NCBI RefSeq assembly: GCF_965363235.1
Contig: NC_134845.1
Span: forward strand, 65,067,261-65,131,260
DNA: 64,000 nucleotides
Direction: 5' to 3'
Source: Mytilus galloprovincialis
Lineage: Eukaryota; Mollusca; Bivalvia; Mytilida; Mytilidae
Shown here piece after piece: positions 45,330-56,475 of the stretch. Below the pieces are notes generated by a model, which saw only the letters and a list, made by a program, of their open reading frames with translations, made no database searches and was not told the origin of the DNA. Each line of letters starts with the position of its first letter. Within the stretch, counting starts at the first letter, position 1. The position numbers were made by a program, and so were the translations under genes.

Positions 45330-47110
45330 AACAAAAATCTTTTGACCACATCAATCTAAACTGACATTATTTGCTCTTCAGTCTTTCTGCAAATCTATAT
45401 ATAGCTGCACAGTACTTCAGTTTTAATTTTAGGTCAAGAGGGACTGTACTATACAAGTTACAGCAATATTGGAAAACAATTTTGTTCGCATCAATTTATA
45501 GTGCCAGCATGCAGGGGCAGATCCAGCCATTTAAAAAAGGGGGGGGGGGGGTTTCCAACTATATGTTCAAATTCAAAAGCATTGATCGTCAAAAAATAAG
45601 GGGGTTCCAACTCCTGAACCCCCCCCCCCCCCTTGATCAGCCAATGAGCATGTCCTCTTTTTATTCAAAATATTGAATCATAAACAAATATCAGTAGTTT
45701 TCATACTTCAGACTGAGTCGTATAATAAAATCTGTTGACCGCATCAACCAAATCTTACCATATTTGCTTTTCTTTAAGTAAATCTAAATAGCTGCACAGT
45801 AATTCAGTTATAATTTTAGGTCAAGAGGGACTGTAGTATATAAATAACTACAATATTGGAATTGAGAGTGCCAGCATTTCCTATTTTTATTCAAAATATG
45901 GCATCAGAAACAAATATCAGTCATGTCAGTAGTTTTCATACCTCAGACTGACAGTAACATGTAATCATGTAACAAAATTATTTGTCTGCATCAATCAAAA
46001 CTAACAATATTTGAGAGCATCAACCAAAACTGACCATATTTGACCGCATCAACCAAAACTGACCATATTTGACCGCATCAACCAAAACTGACCATATTTG
46101 CTCTTTTTTTATGTAACTCTTATAGTCGCATAGTAAATCTGTAATATTTTTATGTAAGGATGAATTGTAAAATCATGAAAATACAAATGATAGAAATATG
46201 GGAACACAATGCTACCTAATTTCATTTGCATCAATTCAGAATGCCAGCATGTCCTCTTTTTATTCAAAATATTGCATCATAAACAAATATCAGTAGTTTT
46301 CATACCTCAGACTGACTGGTATAACAAAATAATTTGTCCGCATCAACCAAAACTGACCATATTTGCACTTTATAATGAACATGATGTGAATCTTAATAGC
46401 CGCAAAGTAAATCCTGTATATTTTTATATCAGGATGGATTGTTTAATAAAAATGAAAGCAATATTGGAAAATAAAATTATGCTTACATCAGTTTATAGTG
46501 CCAGCATGTCCTTTTTTTCATCAAAATTTTGAATCGTAAACTAATTTCAGTAGTTTTAATATCTCAGACTGACTCATGAATATAACAAAATTATTTGTCG
46601 CATCAACCAAAACTGACCATATTTGACAGCATCAACCATAACTGACCATATGTGACAGCATCAACCAAAACTGACCATAATTACACTTTGTTATGAAAAT
46701 CTTAATATATATATAGCCGCATACTAAATCACTTATAGTAATACATAAACCGGTAACGATGGATTGTATAATTCAAATGACAGCAATATCAATGAATATT
46801 GGAACACATGATTGGCTACAAAAAAAATTCCACATCAATTTAGAATATTAGCAAGTACTCTTTTTATTCAAAATATTGAATTGTAAACAAATTTCAGTGG
46901 TTTCGATATATCAGACTGAGTGAGAGTTGTTTTAACAAAATTATTTGACCGCATCAACCAAAACTGGACTTATTTACACTTTATCATGTAAATATACATG
47001 TATATGGCCTCATTGTAAACATGGTAAACCAATGTTATTTCTATGTGAGGACGGATCGTATGATAAAAATGACACCAACTTTGAAACACAATACACCTTA
47101 TTGCTAATCC
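45330..47110 (+). repeat. satellite array 2 (five units)
   Basis: Unit marker 'gccagcatgtcctc' at about 45504, 45868, 46242, 46498 and (diverged) 46851. Blocks are shared with array 1: 'ttttattcaaaatattg', 'cagtagttttcatacctca', 'gaccgcatcaaccaaaactg'. A 30-bp subunit ending 'accaaaactgaccatatttg' is itself repeated three times at 46010-46100 and again at 46590-46680. The unit at 45330 is the right part of the one split by the Mutator-like element. Confidence 0.9.
45512..45646. mobile_element. small TIR element, 135 bp, AGCATG target duplication
   Basis: AGCATG at 45506-45511 and 45647-45652; removing the element restores the satellite motif gccagcatgtcctc. Ends CAGGGGCAGATCCAGCC and TTGATCAGCCAATG resemble the 33.9-kb and 23.9-kb elements. 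It contains G and C runs of about 12 bases. Confidence 0.85.
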
Positions 47111-47129
47111 TGGCTGACCCGGCCTCTTG

Positions 47130-47600
47130 AACTTTTGAAGCATACAACAATGATCGACTTTTCCATTGTGGCGTCAGATATTTTGTTTTATGACGTCAAA
47201 ATTTTTACGGGAACCTGTGTGATATCCAGTAATGGCAGACAAATTGCGACAAGGTGTATTTATACCATATCTAAGAATTTAGCGCACCGTTATTTCCTCT
47301 CTGTATCCATAATAATGAACCGTCATTAAACATTCTAAAGTGACTTTTAAACATGTTTTTAAGTCAGATTAGTTTGTGATGGTTTTTTTTTTAAACAAAA
47401 CTATTTAATGGCATCATCCAACACTCACATGACTGATTCATATACTTTATTTTAAAAATAAAATAAAAAGTACATGTATGGGAAGTTCTCTTCTTGGAAT
47501 ATATATATACTGTTAATATAATTTGAAGATTAGAAGGCAAAGAAAAATGCATGATTTTGTTTGTAGCCGAACGTCCAGGGGCAAATGTTTCATTCATGTT
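47130..47600 (+). repeat. right-hand tail of satellite array 2
   Basis: Corresponds to 17880-18260 after array 1 (tgtatccataataatgaac, gcatcatcca, gttctcttctt, gattttgtttgtagc, gtttcattcatgttc). Confidence 0.6.
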
Positions 47601-48465
47601 CAGATCCAGTATATTTTTCTGAGTTCCAGACTCCCAGACATCATTTATTTATATTATCGTTATGGATAAGTTTGGCTATTAAGACGAGATGGTGCAAATG
47701 TATATAGTTTTTTTACGTTACACAACACTTTTTTCATTAATATCCCATAATTCATCCACTGTACAATTTTCGTTTGAACATTTGTCAAAACAGAATTATA
47801 AATGAATGTAAATCCAAGGCAAACAAGGTAAATTACGATTAAAATTCCATGAATTAAATGTAGTTTTATTTAGAAGAGACTGTTAAAAACGGGGAACGAT
47901 TCGAAGAAACGTAAACAATGATGTTTCCGTATGCAATCTTATAAAAATATCTCCGATGAGTTGGATAACCTTCTATTCACTTCGATATTTGTACATGTAA
48001 CGTAATAAAAGTCGTTTGATCAGTAAAAAATATAGAAAATCTGCTATTTAATATATATATAGCAAAGTAATTGGAAGTGATTTATTTCTTCTAAATTTTA
48101 AAGTGCCCTTACTGCAGTGACGTCATTTAGAACTGTTCTACAGTCCTGACTGATTAAGTCAGTTCTGCTGACAGTTCTACGGTTAGAAGTGATTTGGACA
48201 GTTCTACCTAGAACTGATCCTGACAGTTCTACCCTAGAACTGATCCTGACAGTTCTACCTAGAACTGATTTAGTCAGTTCTACCTAGAACTGATTCTGAC
48301 AGTTCTACTTAGAACAGTTCTAGGGTAGAACTGTTCTAGGTAGAACTGTTCTAGGACAGGTTAGAACAGTTCTATGACAGAATATTCTGACAGTTCTAAT
48401 GAGAGGTTAGAAGTGATCTCCACTGTAGTTAGATTGAAAAAAAAAGAAAATAGAATACATATAAC

Positions 48466-48739
48466 CAAACTTAGAAGGTTGCTACAGAGATAAGCGAATC
48501 ATTAATCAAAGAGAGGGGTCTTATCTAACGTATTGAAAGGAATATCTTTCTTGCAACTCGGAGAATTCAATGGTGTTCTCTGCATAAATGGACCAAACAA
48601 CTTGAATGCATGTGGAACTAATAAGACAATCAGACATGCTTATTCCTGGGCGACTTTATTTATTTGTGCTATTGTTTCAATGCTTGTCCTAAACAGAACA
48701 TTAAAGATAATGTATTTGTACATAAAATACCACTCATAA
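48466..48739 (+). pseudogene. orphan third exon of a Ly6-like paralogue
   Basis: Nucleotide alignment with exon 3 at 4630-4902 is clear: GCYRDKRIINQ, then after a one-base shift near 48505-48512 RGVLSNVLKGISFLQLGEFN, LCINGPNNLNACGTN and a hydrophobic tail. The match at GCY and the tail architecture make homology secure. The frame change and missing exons 1-2 (the 5.5-kb TIR element lies directly upstream) make it non-functional unless the shift is a sequencing error. Confidence 0.75.
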
Positions 48740-48834
48740 CAAGTGATTCTCATCTTTTGAAAAGTTTTGATTAGAAAATTACTACATTCCTCTCACTTGT
48801 GTTCTTCGATGGTTATGTACGACAATTTTTATGT

Positions 48835-49095
48835 CTAGTTCTAATACACCCGGGACGTATTATGGTATACCGTTGTCCGTCCGTTCACGTCGGACAACAA
48901 CTCAAAAAGACTCTAACTAACTTTTATGAAACTTTGGTGAATTGTTTATGTTAATGTTAGCTCCCTTTATGGGATTTAATTCATAAATAAGTTTTTTTCC
49001 CCAGTTTTCGAACAACAACTCTAAAATACTTTATTTTCGTTGAAAAGGCGACGGGTGTATCATGCACTCATAGCGGAGCTCTTTATTCTATATGC
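48835..49095 (+). repeat. dispersed bivalve repeat
   Basis: 'gggacgtattatggtatacc', 'gttgtccgtccgttc', 'tttatgaaactttggtgaat', 'ggcgacgggtgtatcatgc' form a module I recall as common in molluscan genomes. Not seen elsewhere in this window. Confidence 0.5.
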
Positions 49096-49254
49096 CTTTT
49101 TGTTTAATTTGTTGTTGTTATCTAAATATGTGATTGTGATTCTGTAGCTTTCTTGATTAATTAACAACTAAAAAATTACAAGCGCTGAGTAATTTTATAC
49201 ACAATTTACGTTTAATTACTATAGAATAAGGACATCTGATTATCAATGATACAA

Positions 49255-49385
49255 CTATAAAAAATAATACATCAGATTCCAAATGACATTGATGAAATTA
49301 GCAACTTTAGATAACTGTGTATTTTAACAATTAACACCCAACAAACCCATATCGTGAGCTATAAATACCCCGTCACAATTTGTTA
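49255..49385 (+). repeat. family A repeat, degraded
   Basis: 'ccaaatgacattgatgaaat', 'ttaacaattaacac', 'cccatatcgtgagctataaa' correspond to 5085-5170 downstream of the intact Ly6-like gene. Confidence 0.45.
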
Positions 49386-51349
49386 ACAGTGACATCTCTT
49401 TGTGGAAATTTAATGACAAGCAATGCATTTATTATATTCTAGTTTCAGCTATTATATTTTATTGATTATCACGGTGGGTAAGGTTGTCCTGCGAGAGAAC
49501 GTTCTGTGCTGGTGATTCGGTCCTGACGGGTGCTGGTGGGTTTGATTACATTGTATCAGAAAGACAATAAAACGACTGTTTTGTTGCTTAATTTTTCTCT
49601 GATACGTCATAAGTACCATGCAAAGTATATTACAACAATATTTTATTGCAAAAGTCGTGCAAGTTCGTTAAACGAAATTGTCCTGACGCTGTGCTGGTGA
49701 TAGAAAAAACGGTCCTGGTTCTCTGCTCCTATGTCCTGGTTCTGTGCCTTTATATTTAAGTCAAAAGTGGCAAATATTAAAGATCATTGATGCTTAACTG
49801 TAATTGACTAATTAGCTGTTATCTGTTTTCTTAAAATTGACATTATTGTGAATCTGTTTACTGCAATTATGAAAAAAGAACCCATAATTTTTGAATTGAC
49901 TGTTTTCTGTTTTTCTCATTTAAAATGATTTAAACAGCTATTATCGGTTATCGACATTTTAATGTACTGAAATTATAAATAAAACAGATATACAAGACTT
50001 ATAAATCCAAGAGTCGCTTGACTTGAATCCAAGAGTCGCCTGACTTGGACCGGGCGCTAAAATGCTTGGGGATTTAACATGTTTTGTACGAATCAAAAAC
50101 AAACAAAGTTGATCAAGGAAAACAATCAGACTAAGGTGAGCCTGAACACTTCTTAGATGAGTTTGGATAATGAATTCAGTCTAATCTAAACATCCTGAAT
50201 AGTGTTTCTTTGATAAATTTATATGATACTGTAGATACTTTTCTTTTTATTCAACCAAATGAAACTCAGCCTTGTTTCTGTGAGTTAGAATCATGTGTCT
50301 TCAGCAGCTACAATCAGATTTCTTTGTAAACAAGTTAGTGCTGACTAAAAGGATGACTAGTCTATTATAGTATTGTTTTTTTACGTTTTCTAATGGTTTG
50401 TTTTGGGGCGGGGGGGGGGGGGTAGTAAGAGGGAGGTCTGAATTTGTCAGAGAATGAAGACGATATAGCCTAGATAACACTAACAGAAATAAGATTTTTT
50501 AAGTTTTGCATTTTATAATTCCAAAAGAAAGTCTGTTGTCAAAGATTTTTGATAAAGAATTAAGGGGGGGGGGGGTGAATGATGTGTCCTACTTTTCTAT
50601 ATTTAAATATATTTCATGAATAAAAGTAAAAAAAAAAGCCTTAATTTTAATTTTAATTGAGTGAAAAACGAGTGAACGGAAAAAAATACCAGACTAGAAA
50701 TACTTATTTAAATATTGGTAATATCACGAGGCTTTTAAGTTTTGTGTTCCAAACACACCTTCTCTGTAGTAATGACTCGTTACTGAGGTATTTTACTTCA
50801 CGCATTTATTTCATTTTTTGATACAGTGAATTCTTAGTACTATAACATTAGCATGTAACCTTTGTATATATTTAATTTAAATCGAAACTAAAGCCAGATA
50901 TATCAAACATTTGTTTTTTATTTATGTGTTTTCAGGACAAAACAATCAACTCAAACACGCCTTGGAAGTAGAATGCGATAAAATGATTGCCCATTTTTAC
51001 TCCCCCCTCCACCTCCCCAAAAAGAGCTGTTGCTGGATGGGGAAGGAGGGTCAGATATGCAAATTAAAATCAATATTTTATCTTTTCGTGTACGTTTTTT
51101 TTTTCAATTGAATTTATACTTGTTTGCACCTACAGAAATTGGTTTTGTTAAATGTGCTTTTAATTTCAAAAATTAAAATATCTCGTAGCTTCATACTACC
51201 AATTGAGTGATAATTATAAAAGTATATAAGATGCAAAAAAAAACTAAATTATACACCTACATTTAACTTTTAAAAGCCATAACAGTTGAAAATCAAAGAA
51301 CTGATGTACTGAACATCGGATGACAGCCGTCTGATGGATATTATGATAA

Positions 51350-51520
51350 AGACTTGTCTCAGAAAAAAAATCACATCTCTATACCTGAAAGTAAGGTTTG
51401 TTTACAGATATAATTTCTTTTTCTGAGACAAATTCGTGCGTTGATGATAAATTAATGACAGGGAATTAAACCTCAACGTAATGACTATTATATTGTAGTG
51501 ATACAACTCAGTATACTCTG
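51350..51520 (+). repeat. repeat, empty-site copy
   Basis: Same sequence as 20755-21230 but without the 300-bp MITE. Confidence 0.75.
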
Positions 51521-51914
51521 GTTTATTGTTTTTTATTATATTCATACTCGTTTATTACAGCTAGGGGCGGTGTGGGCTACATGTATTGACTTGGCGTCCG
51601 TAATAAAAAAAAAAAAAAAGCCTATCTACCTTGCACTTTTCAGTAGTTTTGTTTTGCCTAAACAAATTGACACACACATAAGTATAGTATTGTTTATTTT
51701 TTTAACTTGTGTTCAATATATACACGGTTAACACCGGTTACTAGGATAATAATCCTGTCACGTATGAATTTGGTAAAATAAATCAGAAAAAAAGATGGAA
51801 ATATGAAAATTTACGTGCGATGTGTGCAACAGCATAACGACAATTAACATGGCTCACCAGGGTTGAAGCTTAAAAGTAAATCAAACTCCATAAACATTTT
51901 ATTTAAATATAAAA

Positions 51915-52010
51915 AAAAGTAGATGTGCTTATGATTGCCAATGAGATAACTCTCCGCAAGAGACCAAAATGACACAGAAATTAACAACTACATGTATAGG
52001 TCACCTTTGT
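51915..52010 (+). repeat. family A repeat, head copy
   Basis: 'gattgccaatgagataactc', 'gagaccaaaatgacacagaa', 'ttaacaactacatgtatagg'. Confidence 0.7.
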
Positions 52011-53173
52011 TCTGTTCGTTCCAACAAAGTTATTGAGATTTTGTTCAGAATTTAACAATTTACGACAATAAGAAGCTGTTTAGAGTTTAATGCAAAGAAT
52101 TTTTAAAGTCTTTCGCCAGAACATACTATATTTTTTTTCTTATCCTAGTTTAACTTCCATGCAATCTCTACCCCTTCATGATCATTAACTGTAAAATACT
52201 TCTCGATATCTTCTCAATTAAGATGTCTGATTTATACATAGTTATGAAATAACTGTTGTGAGCACAAGATTCACTGCACACTTTAAAAGTTCTGCTTTAT
52301 CAAACATTTAAACATGAACTTTATGATCGGTACGATTGAGATTTTTATCTAAGATAACTTGGTTTATCTACCGGTATTAGTTGAAAATGCGGCTTTGAAC
52401 TAGCTTTCACAGTAGCTGCGAGTATGCGTTGTTCAATAATTTGTGTCTTAATGTTATTGTTTTATGTGATAAATTGTTGTGTTGTTACACCACTGTACCA
52501 ATGAATGAGGAAAGGAGGAGGGGTTGGTTTGATGGAGTTGCGAGGGGTGTGTGGAACGCATATTTAACTGAATAAACCAGCCAAACCTTAATGTCAATAT
52601 AAGACCCCCTCTTATAAATGTCGTTTTACTTTAAGCACCTTTTAAAACTGTTTAAGTTAACATATTATGTAAAGAATCAGCAATTGAAGGGCATTTAATA
52701 TCTTGAATAAAACTATTCTAATTAGATACATTTTCATCTGATATTTGACGGAAGATGTTGCTCATTTATGTAATATGAGTTACTATTATTTGAAAACGCT
52801 TATAAAACAGCCAAATGGATGCACTAAAGTAAAAATAGGAGTCACAGATCCGATTGAATACAATTATCAGCCAAATTTTATTGATTTTGTAACATTTGTT
52901 TCAAATCAAATATAGCAAACTTTTTACCCAAAATCACCAGCACCGTATCAGGCCCCACCAGCACAATGACAGGACCCACCAGCACAGTATCAGGACATAA
53001 ATAAACTGAGAAAATGCAAAATTTTCTTAAATTGCACGGGTTTTTCACAAAATAATTTTGTCCTTTGGATTTGAGTATAGAAAGCGGACTTCATGAGCAT
53101 TTTTGTTTTATTTTTCCAGTTCTAGTTTTTCTGAAAATGAGCACTTTTGTGTTACGCTTACTGAAACAGTTTA

Positions 53174-53272
53174 GAGGGCACAGGCACTTGTCTCAGAAAA
53201 AAAATTCCTATAAACCTTAATACATGTATATTATATTAAGGTATATAGAAATGAGACAAGTACCTGTGTTAG
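53174..53272. repeat. hairpin, about 45-bp arms
   Basis: 'cacaggcacttgtctca' ... 'ccttaatac' pairs with 'attaaggtatat' ... 'tgagacaagtacctgtg'. Inside the right part of the 4.0-kb element. Confidence 0.75.
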
Positions 53273-53489
53273 AGGGTCAATTTTTTAATGGTTTGCTTAT
53301 GAACCCATAAGAAACAAAATTGAAAATCTCAACTGTTTCCTTCAATTTTTTATGAGAGAAAACGTCAAAAATCATCATTTTCGTCTTTGTTTACATTTTT
53401 TCAATGATCACCAGCACCAGTCAGGACCGAATCACCAGCACAGAACGTTTTCTCGCAGGACAACCTTACACACCGTGATTATTAACAAA

Positions 53490-54760
53490 AACAAATTGAA
53501 AGGAATATATCTATACACTCAATAAAATTTACACTCTTTAACCTGATCGTTCAGTCGTTTTACTCCTTTATATAAATAAACCCATGACACAAGGCAGATG
53601 TGGAATTTTTTTCAAGGTTTGATAATGTGGAGAACAATATTTGAAGTTCTAAGTCACCTTATATGGCGAATGTATTTAACAGAAGGATAAAGCATGTAGA
53701 TCTGTCATATAAGCAAAATGCTGCAAAATAACAAAAGCATTAACTTATGACATAAGGCAGTCAGTTTAGAGAATCATTAATATGTGAAGAAGTAAACTAT
53801 TATAGCTAATTTTAGAGATCACACATCTCCCTCTTGGCGTGGTTTCTTGACTTTGGACATGTGTTGGAAACTTTGACAGCGTTAAACTTGATTGCTTTTT
53901 GTTGTTCAAAGTACACACCACAATAACATTGGAGAATGCAATATAACATGGTCCCTGTTTTCATATTTTTACACTTGGTTTATGGTACCGATTCGATGTA
54001 GTGGTAAAATCTGTAAAATTCGAGAATTATTTTTGATCTTATTTAATATGTTGGTTTTAAATTTCGCTTACAGTTAAAATAATAAATCAGTATGAACAGG
54101 ACAATATTAGTTACTTTAAAAGCCTTTTTCGTAGAATTTTAAATACTTACTGCAACTTCTGATGCATTTTGCACATTATTTAACAGTATTATATATATAT
54201 GTTTTACCTTAAATGTCATGGTTTTTAAAAGAAGTGAAAACTTGTTAATTCAATTTATTTGATTTGAATAAATTCAGAATTCAATGGTAATTAGTCTAGT
54301 ATACATACACTAATATATCAACAAAAGACAACGTTTGACACATCTCAATATTGAGATCTAAACATAATAAATTTCAAAAGGGAATTATTAATAATATCTA
54401 TTATAACAATATCAAGAACAAGAAACAATGTTGGCTTCTCTCCCTTTTCCTATGAATGTACATTAATTTTATGAATATAATATTTATTTTTCCATTTGCC
54501 TTTCAGGACAAAGAGAGATAAATATTTAAATTCCTACATGCACAAATGAAGCCTAATATATTTATGGAGATAAGAAGTGTACTGTAGTATCTTAAGCCTC
54601 AAACAAAAGAAATCTCATAAAAGATAAAACATGTGTAAACGTGGAACTAGTACATGTAGTATGAATATTTTAAACTACATGTCAATAAAATGAAAACAGT
54701 GACATAACTTTTAACACATCAAAATATTCAACAAAAAGGTGAACTATTATTTTTATCTAT
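53490..54760. other. AT-rich stretch, no gene seen
   Basis: No recognisable feature. Confidence 0.5.
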
Positions 54761-54763
54761 AAA

Positions 54764-54874
54764 TTTATAATTGTATAAATAAACCAATTGTTCAAGACGT
54801 TTCGGCCATTGGCCTTCTTCAGTTGCCAATGGCCGAAACGTCTTGAAAAATTGGTTTATTTATACAATTATAAA
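54764..54874. repeat. long palindrome, 50-bp arms, degenerate hammerhead-like sequence
   Basis: Arms 54764-54813 and 54825-54874 pair with about one mismatch around an 11-nt loop. The minus strand reads CTGAAGAAGGCCAATGGCC then GAAACGTCTTG, which has the layout of a hammerhead (core, stem II GGCC/GGCC, GAAA) but with CTGAAGA in place of CTGATGA. Confidence 0.8.
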
Positions 54875-54879
54875 AGGTA

Positions 54880-55860
54880 TGTTCCCTATTGGAATTTTGA
54901 AAACAAGGATATAAATTTATAGTCATTGTAGTATTTTAAGCATCACATATAAAATCAAAATCAAAAGATAAAAATATGTAAAAATGAGACTTGTACATAA
55001 TTTGATCCCAAACTGTTGCTTGGAATAAAAATACGTTACTTAAATGAAATAATGAAATATTTCTTAATTTTGTACTATCTTTTTTTTTGGGGGGGGGGGG
55101 GTTGTATACAACGCATCCCCTTTTATAAATATATTATTTATATATCTGTGTTCAATGAGAAGCTAATTTGTCATTTAATGTTAGCTCATAATAAAATCAA
55201 CCTTTTTGAAGTTTTCGTTAACTAGTATAGTGTGAATTCTAATATTTGAGGTTAAAACTTATAAATGTACCTTCATAAATATAAGAGGATGAAAGTTGAA
55301 TGCTAAAAACACAGTTTAAACTACGCTACAACATATTTCAAATCCTTTTAAATTCCGGAATTTCGTCAGTAGTTATAATATTAAGTTATAATCTATTATG
55401 TTTCTCTTCCTTTTAAAGAATTGAATGTCCCATTCGTGATGAATATATTAATTATAAATATAATGAATTTATATATATTTTATTATAATATTCATTAGAG
55501 ATAAACATAACACTCTTGCTCAACGTCGCATATTACCCGCTTAAGATTTTTATTTTTTGTTTGTGATGTTGTGTTGTTGTCCCATTAGAGTAAACGCTAC
55601 TTCTGTTAATATTCATGTCAAGTTAATTATTGTAAATCACAGTGTACAAATTTCACAACAAATTTGACACTTATATTTCTCATCATTCAGCGGTATTCTG
55701 TCATGTTCCTGCAATTCTTTATGATCAAACAAGCAACTTGTTTTCAAAAAGATATTTCGACGTCATAGAGACGCGAAAGGTGCCAAAGGGACATTCTAGG
55801 TTGGTTCCCTCCGTAAAATATCCAGTATGCCTGAAGTCGGAATATACAAATATTGTCAAG
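54880..55860. other. no gene confirmed
   Basis: A run of about 14 G bases near 55090 and an 82-codon plus frame at 55642-55890 (DVIETRKVPKGHSRLVPSV) without recognisable domain or splice sites. The frame ends against a family X repeat. Confidence 0.35.
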
Positions 55861-56170
55861 AATTCCAATAACGGCCGGGTACCAGTCTAGGGACATTCAA
55901 ACTTAAGTAAAAAATAAACTGACAAAACCATGGCTAAAAAGAAAAGAAAAAAACAGACAAACAACAGTACATAAAAAATATTCGGAAAACTAAAGACTGA
56001 GTCACGAACCCCACCAAATACTAGGGTGATATCATTTGCTCCGGAAGGGTAAAGATCAAGCTCCACATGTGGTACCCGTTTTGTTCTTCCCATATTATAG
56101 TAGTTAACAATTCTCTTGTCACTGATGTACACCCTGTATAAGATGTACTATAGGCAGTTATCACCAGCGC
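55860..56170 (-). repeat. family X repeat, inverted copy
   Basis: Minus strand: 'gggtaccacatgtggagc', 'cccttccggagcaaatgata', 'ggtggggttcgtgactcag', 'ccatggttttgtcagt'. Confidence 0.65.
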
Positions 56171-56475
56171 GGGTAAAAATGTGTATCCATTTATATTTTG
56201 TATCAGTTTCACAGGACATATCTGGTTATTAGTTCGATGAAGTACTGCTGGCGGTGGGCGGCTGCCAACAATTTCCGTGCAATAACGTATTAAACGTTTA
56301 AACAATGCATTTCAATTTCAATATGTTGTCACTGATGACAATAATTAGGTAAAGTTTGATGATGGCGATTTTCACGTTCAGAAGATAAGGTTCTGGATAA
56401 ATTGTATAAAAGGCACTTTCTGCGCAATAACTTATGAACCGTTCAATTAATGCGTTTCAAATTCAATATGTTGCT

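Larger units (their letters stand above)
42896..48428. mobile_element. 5.5-kb TIR element with palindromic subterminal repeats and satellite core
   Basis: Left end (C)TTACAGTGGAGATCA and right end, reversed, CTACAGTGGAGATCAC, with matching sequence for about 70 bp (TTCTAACCTCTCAT, CTGTCAGAAT). TTA flanks both sides (42893-42895, 48429-48431), a possible 3-bp target duplication. Both arms (42930-43330 and 48115-48400) carry many palindromes of the type GTTCTAGCTAGAAC, and the left arm adds a 26-bp tandem (aattgatttataaattctac). The interior holds satellite array 2, a Mutator-like element and a small MITE. No transposase seen. Superfamily unknown; 3-bp TTA would suit PIF/Harbinger-like elements. 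Confidence 0.7.
49470..53477. mobile_element. 4.0-kb TIR element with CCAGCAC/GGTCCTG subterminal repeats
   Basis: TIRs of about 69 bp with three mismatches begin CACGGTGNGTAAGGTTGTCC. ATTAT lies on both sides (49465-49469, 53478-53482), a candidate 5-bp target duplication. Subterminal blocks repeat 'gtcctggttctgtgc' (49.69-49.76 kb) and, inverted, 'caccagcacagtatcaggac' (52.93-53.0 kb). The interior has host-like repeats and a short frame after CAG at 50935 (GQNNQLKHALEVECDKMIAH) that is not a recognisable transposase. Non-autonomous, superfamily unknown. Confidence 0.82.

Noticed and set aside
42896-48428. Large virus-like or self-synthesising DNA element
   Set aside because: The size is small, and no polymerase, integrase or capsid-type reading is present between the ends.
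48445-48480. Continuation of the LINE from 42.7 kb across the 5.5-kb element (ENRIHITKLRRL)
   Set aside because: Attractive as proof of insertion, but the same bases align with the start of the Ly6-like exon 3, so the reading may be coincidence. Kept only as a remark.
50935-51110. Exon after a good acceptor (GQNNQLKHALEVEC)
   Set aside because: The acceptor is good but the frame soon becomes low-complexity, with no donor or recognisable domain.
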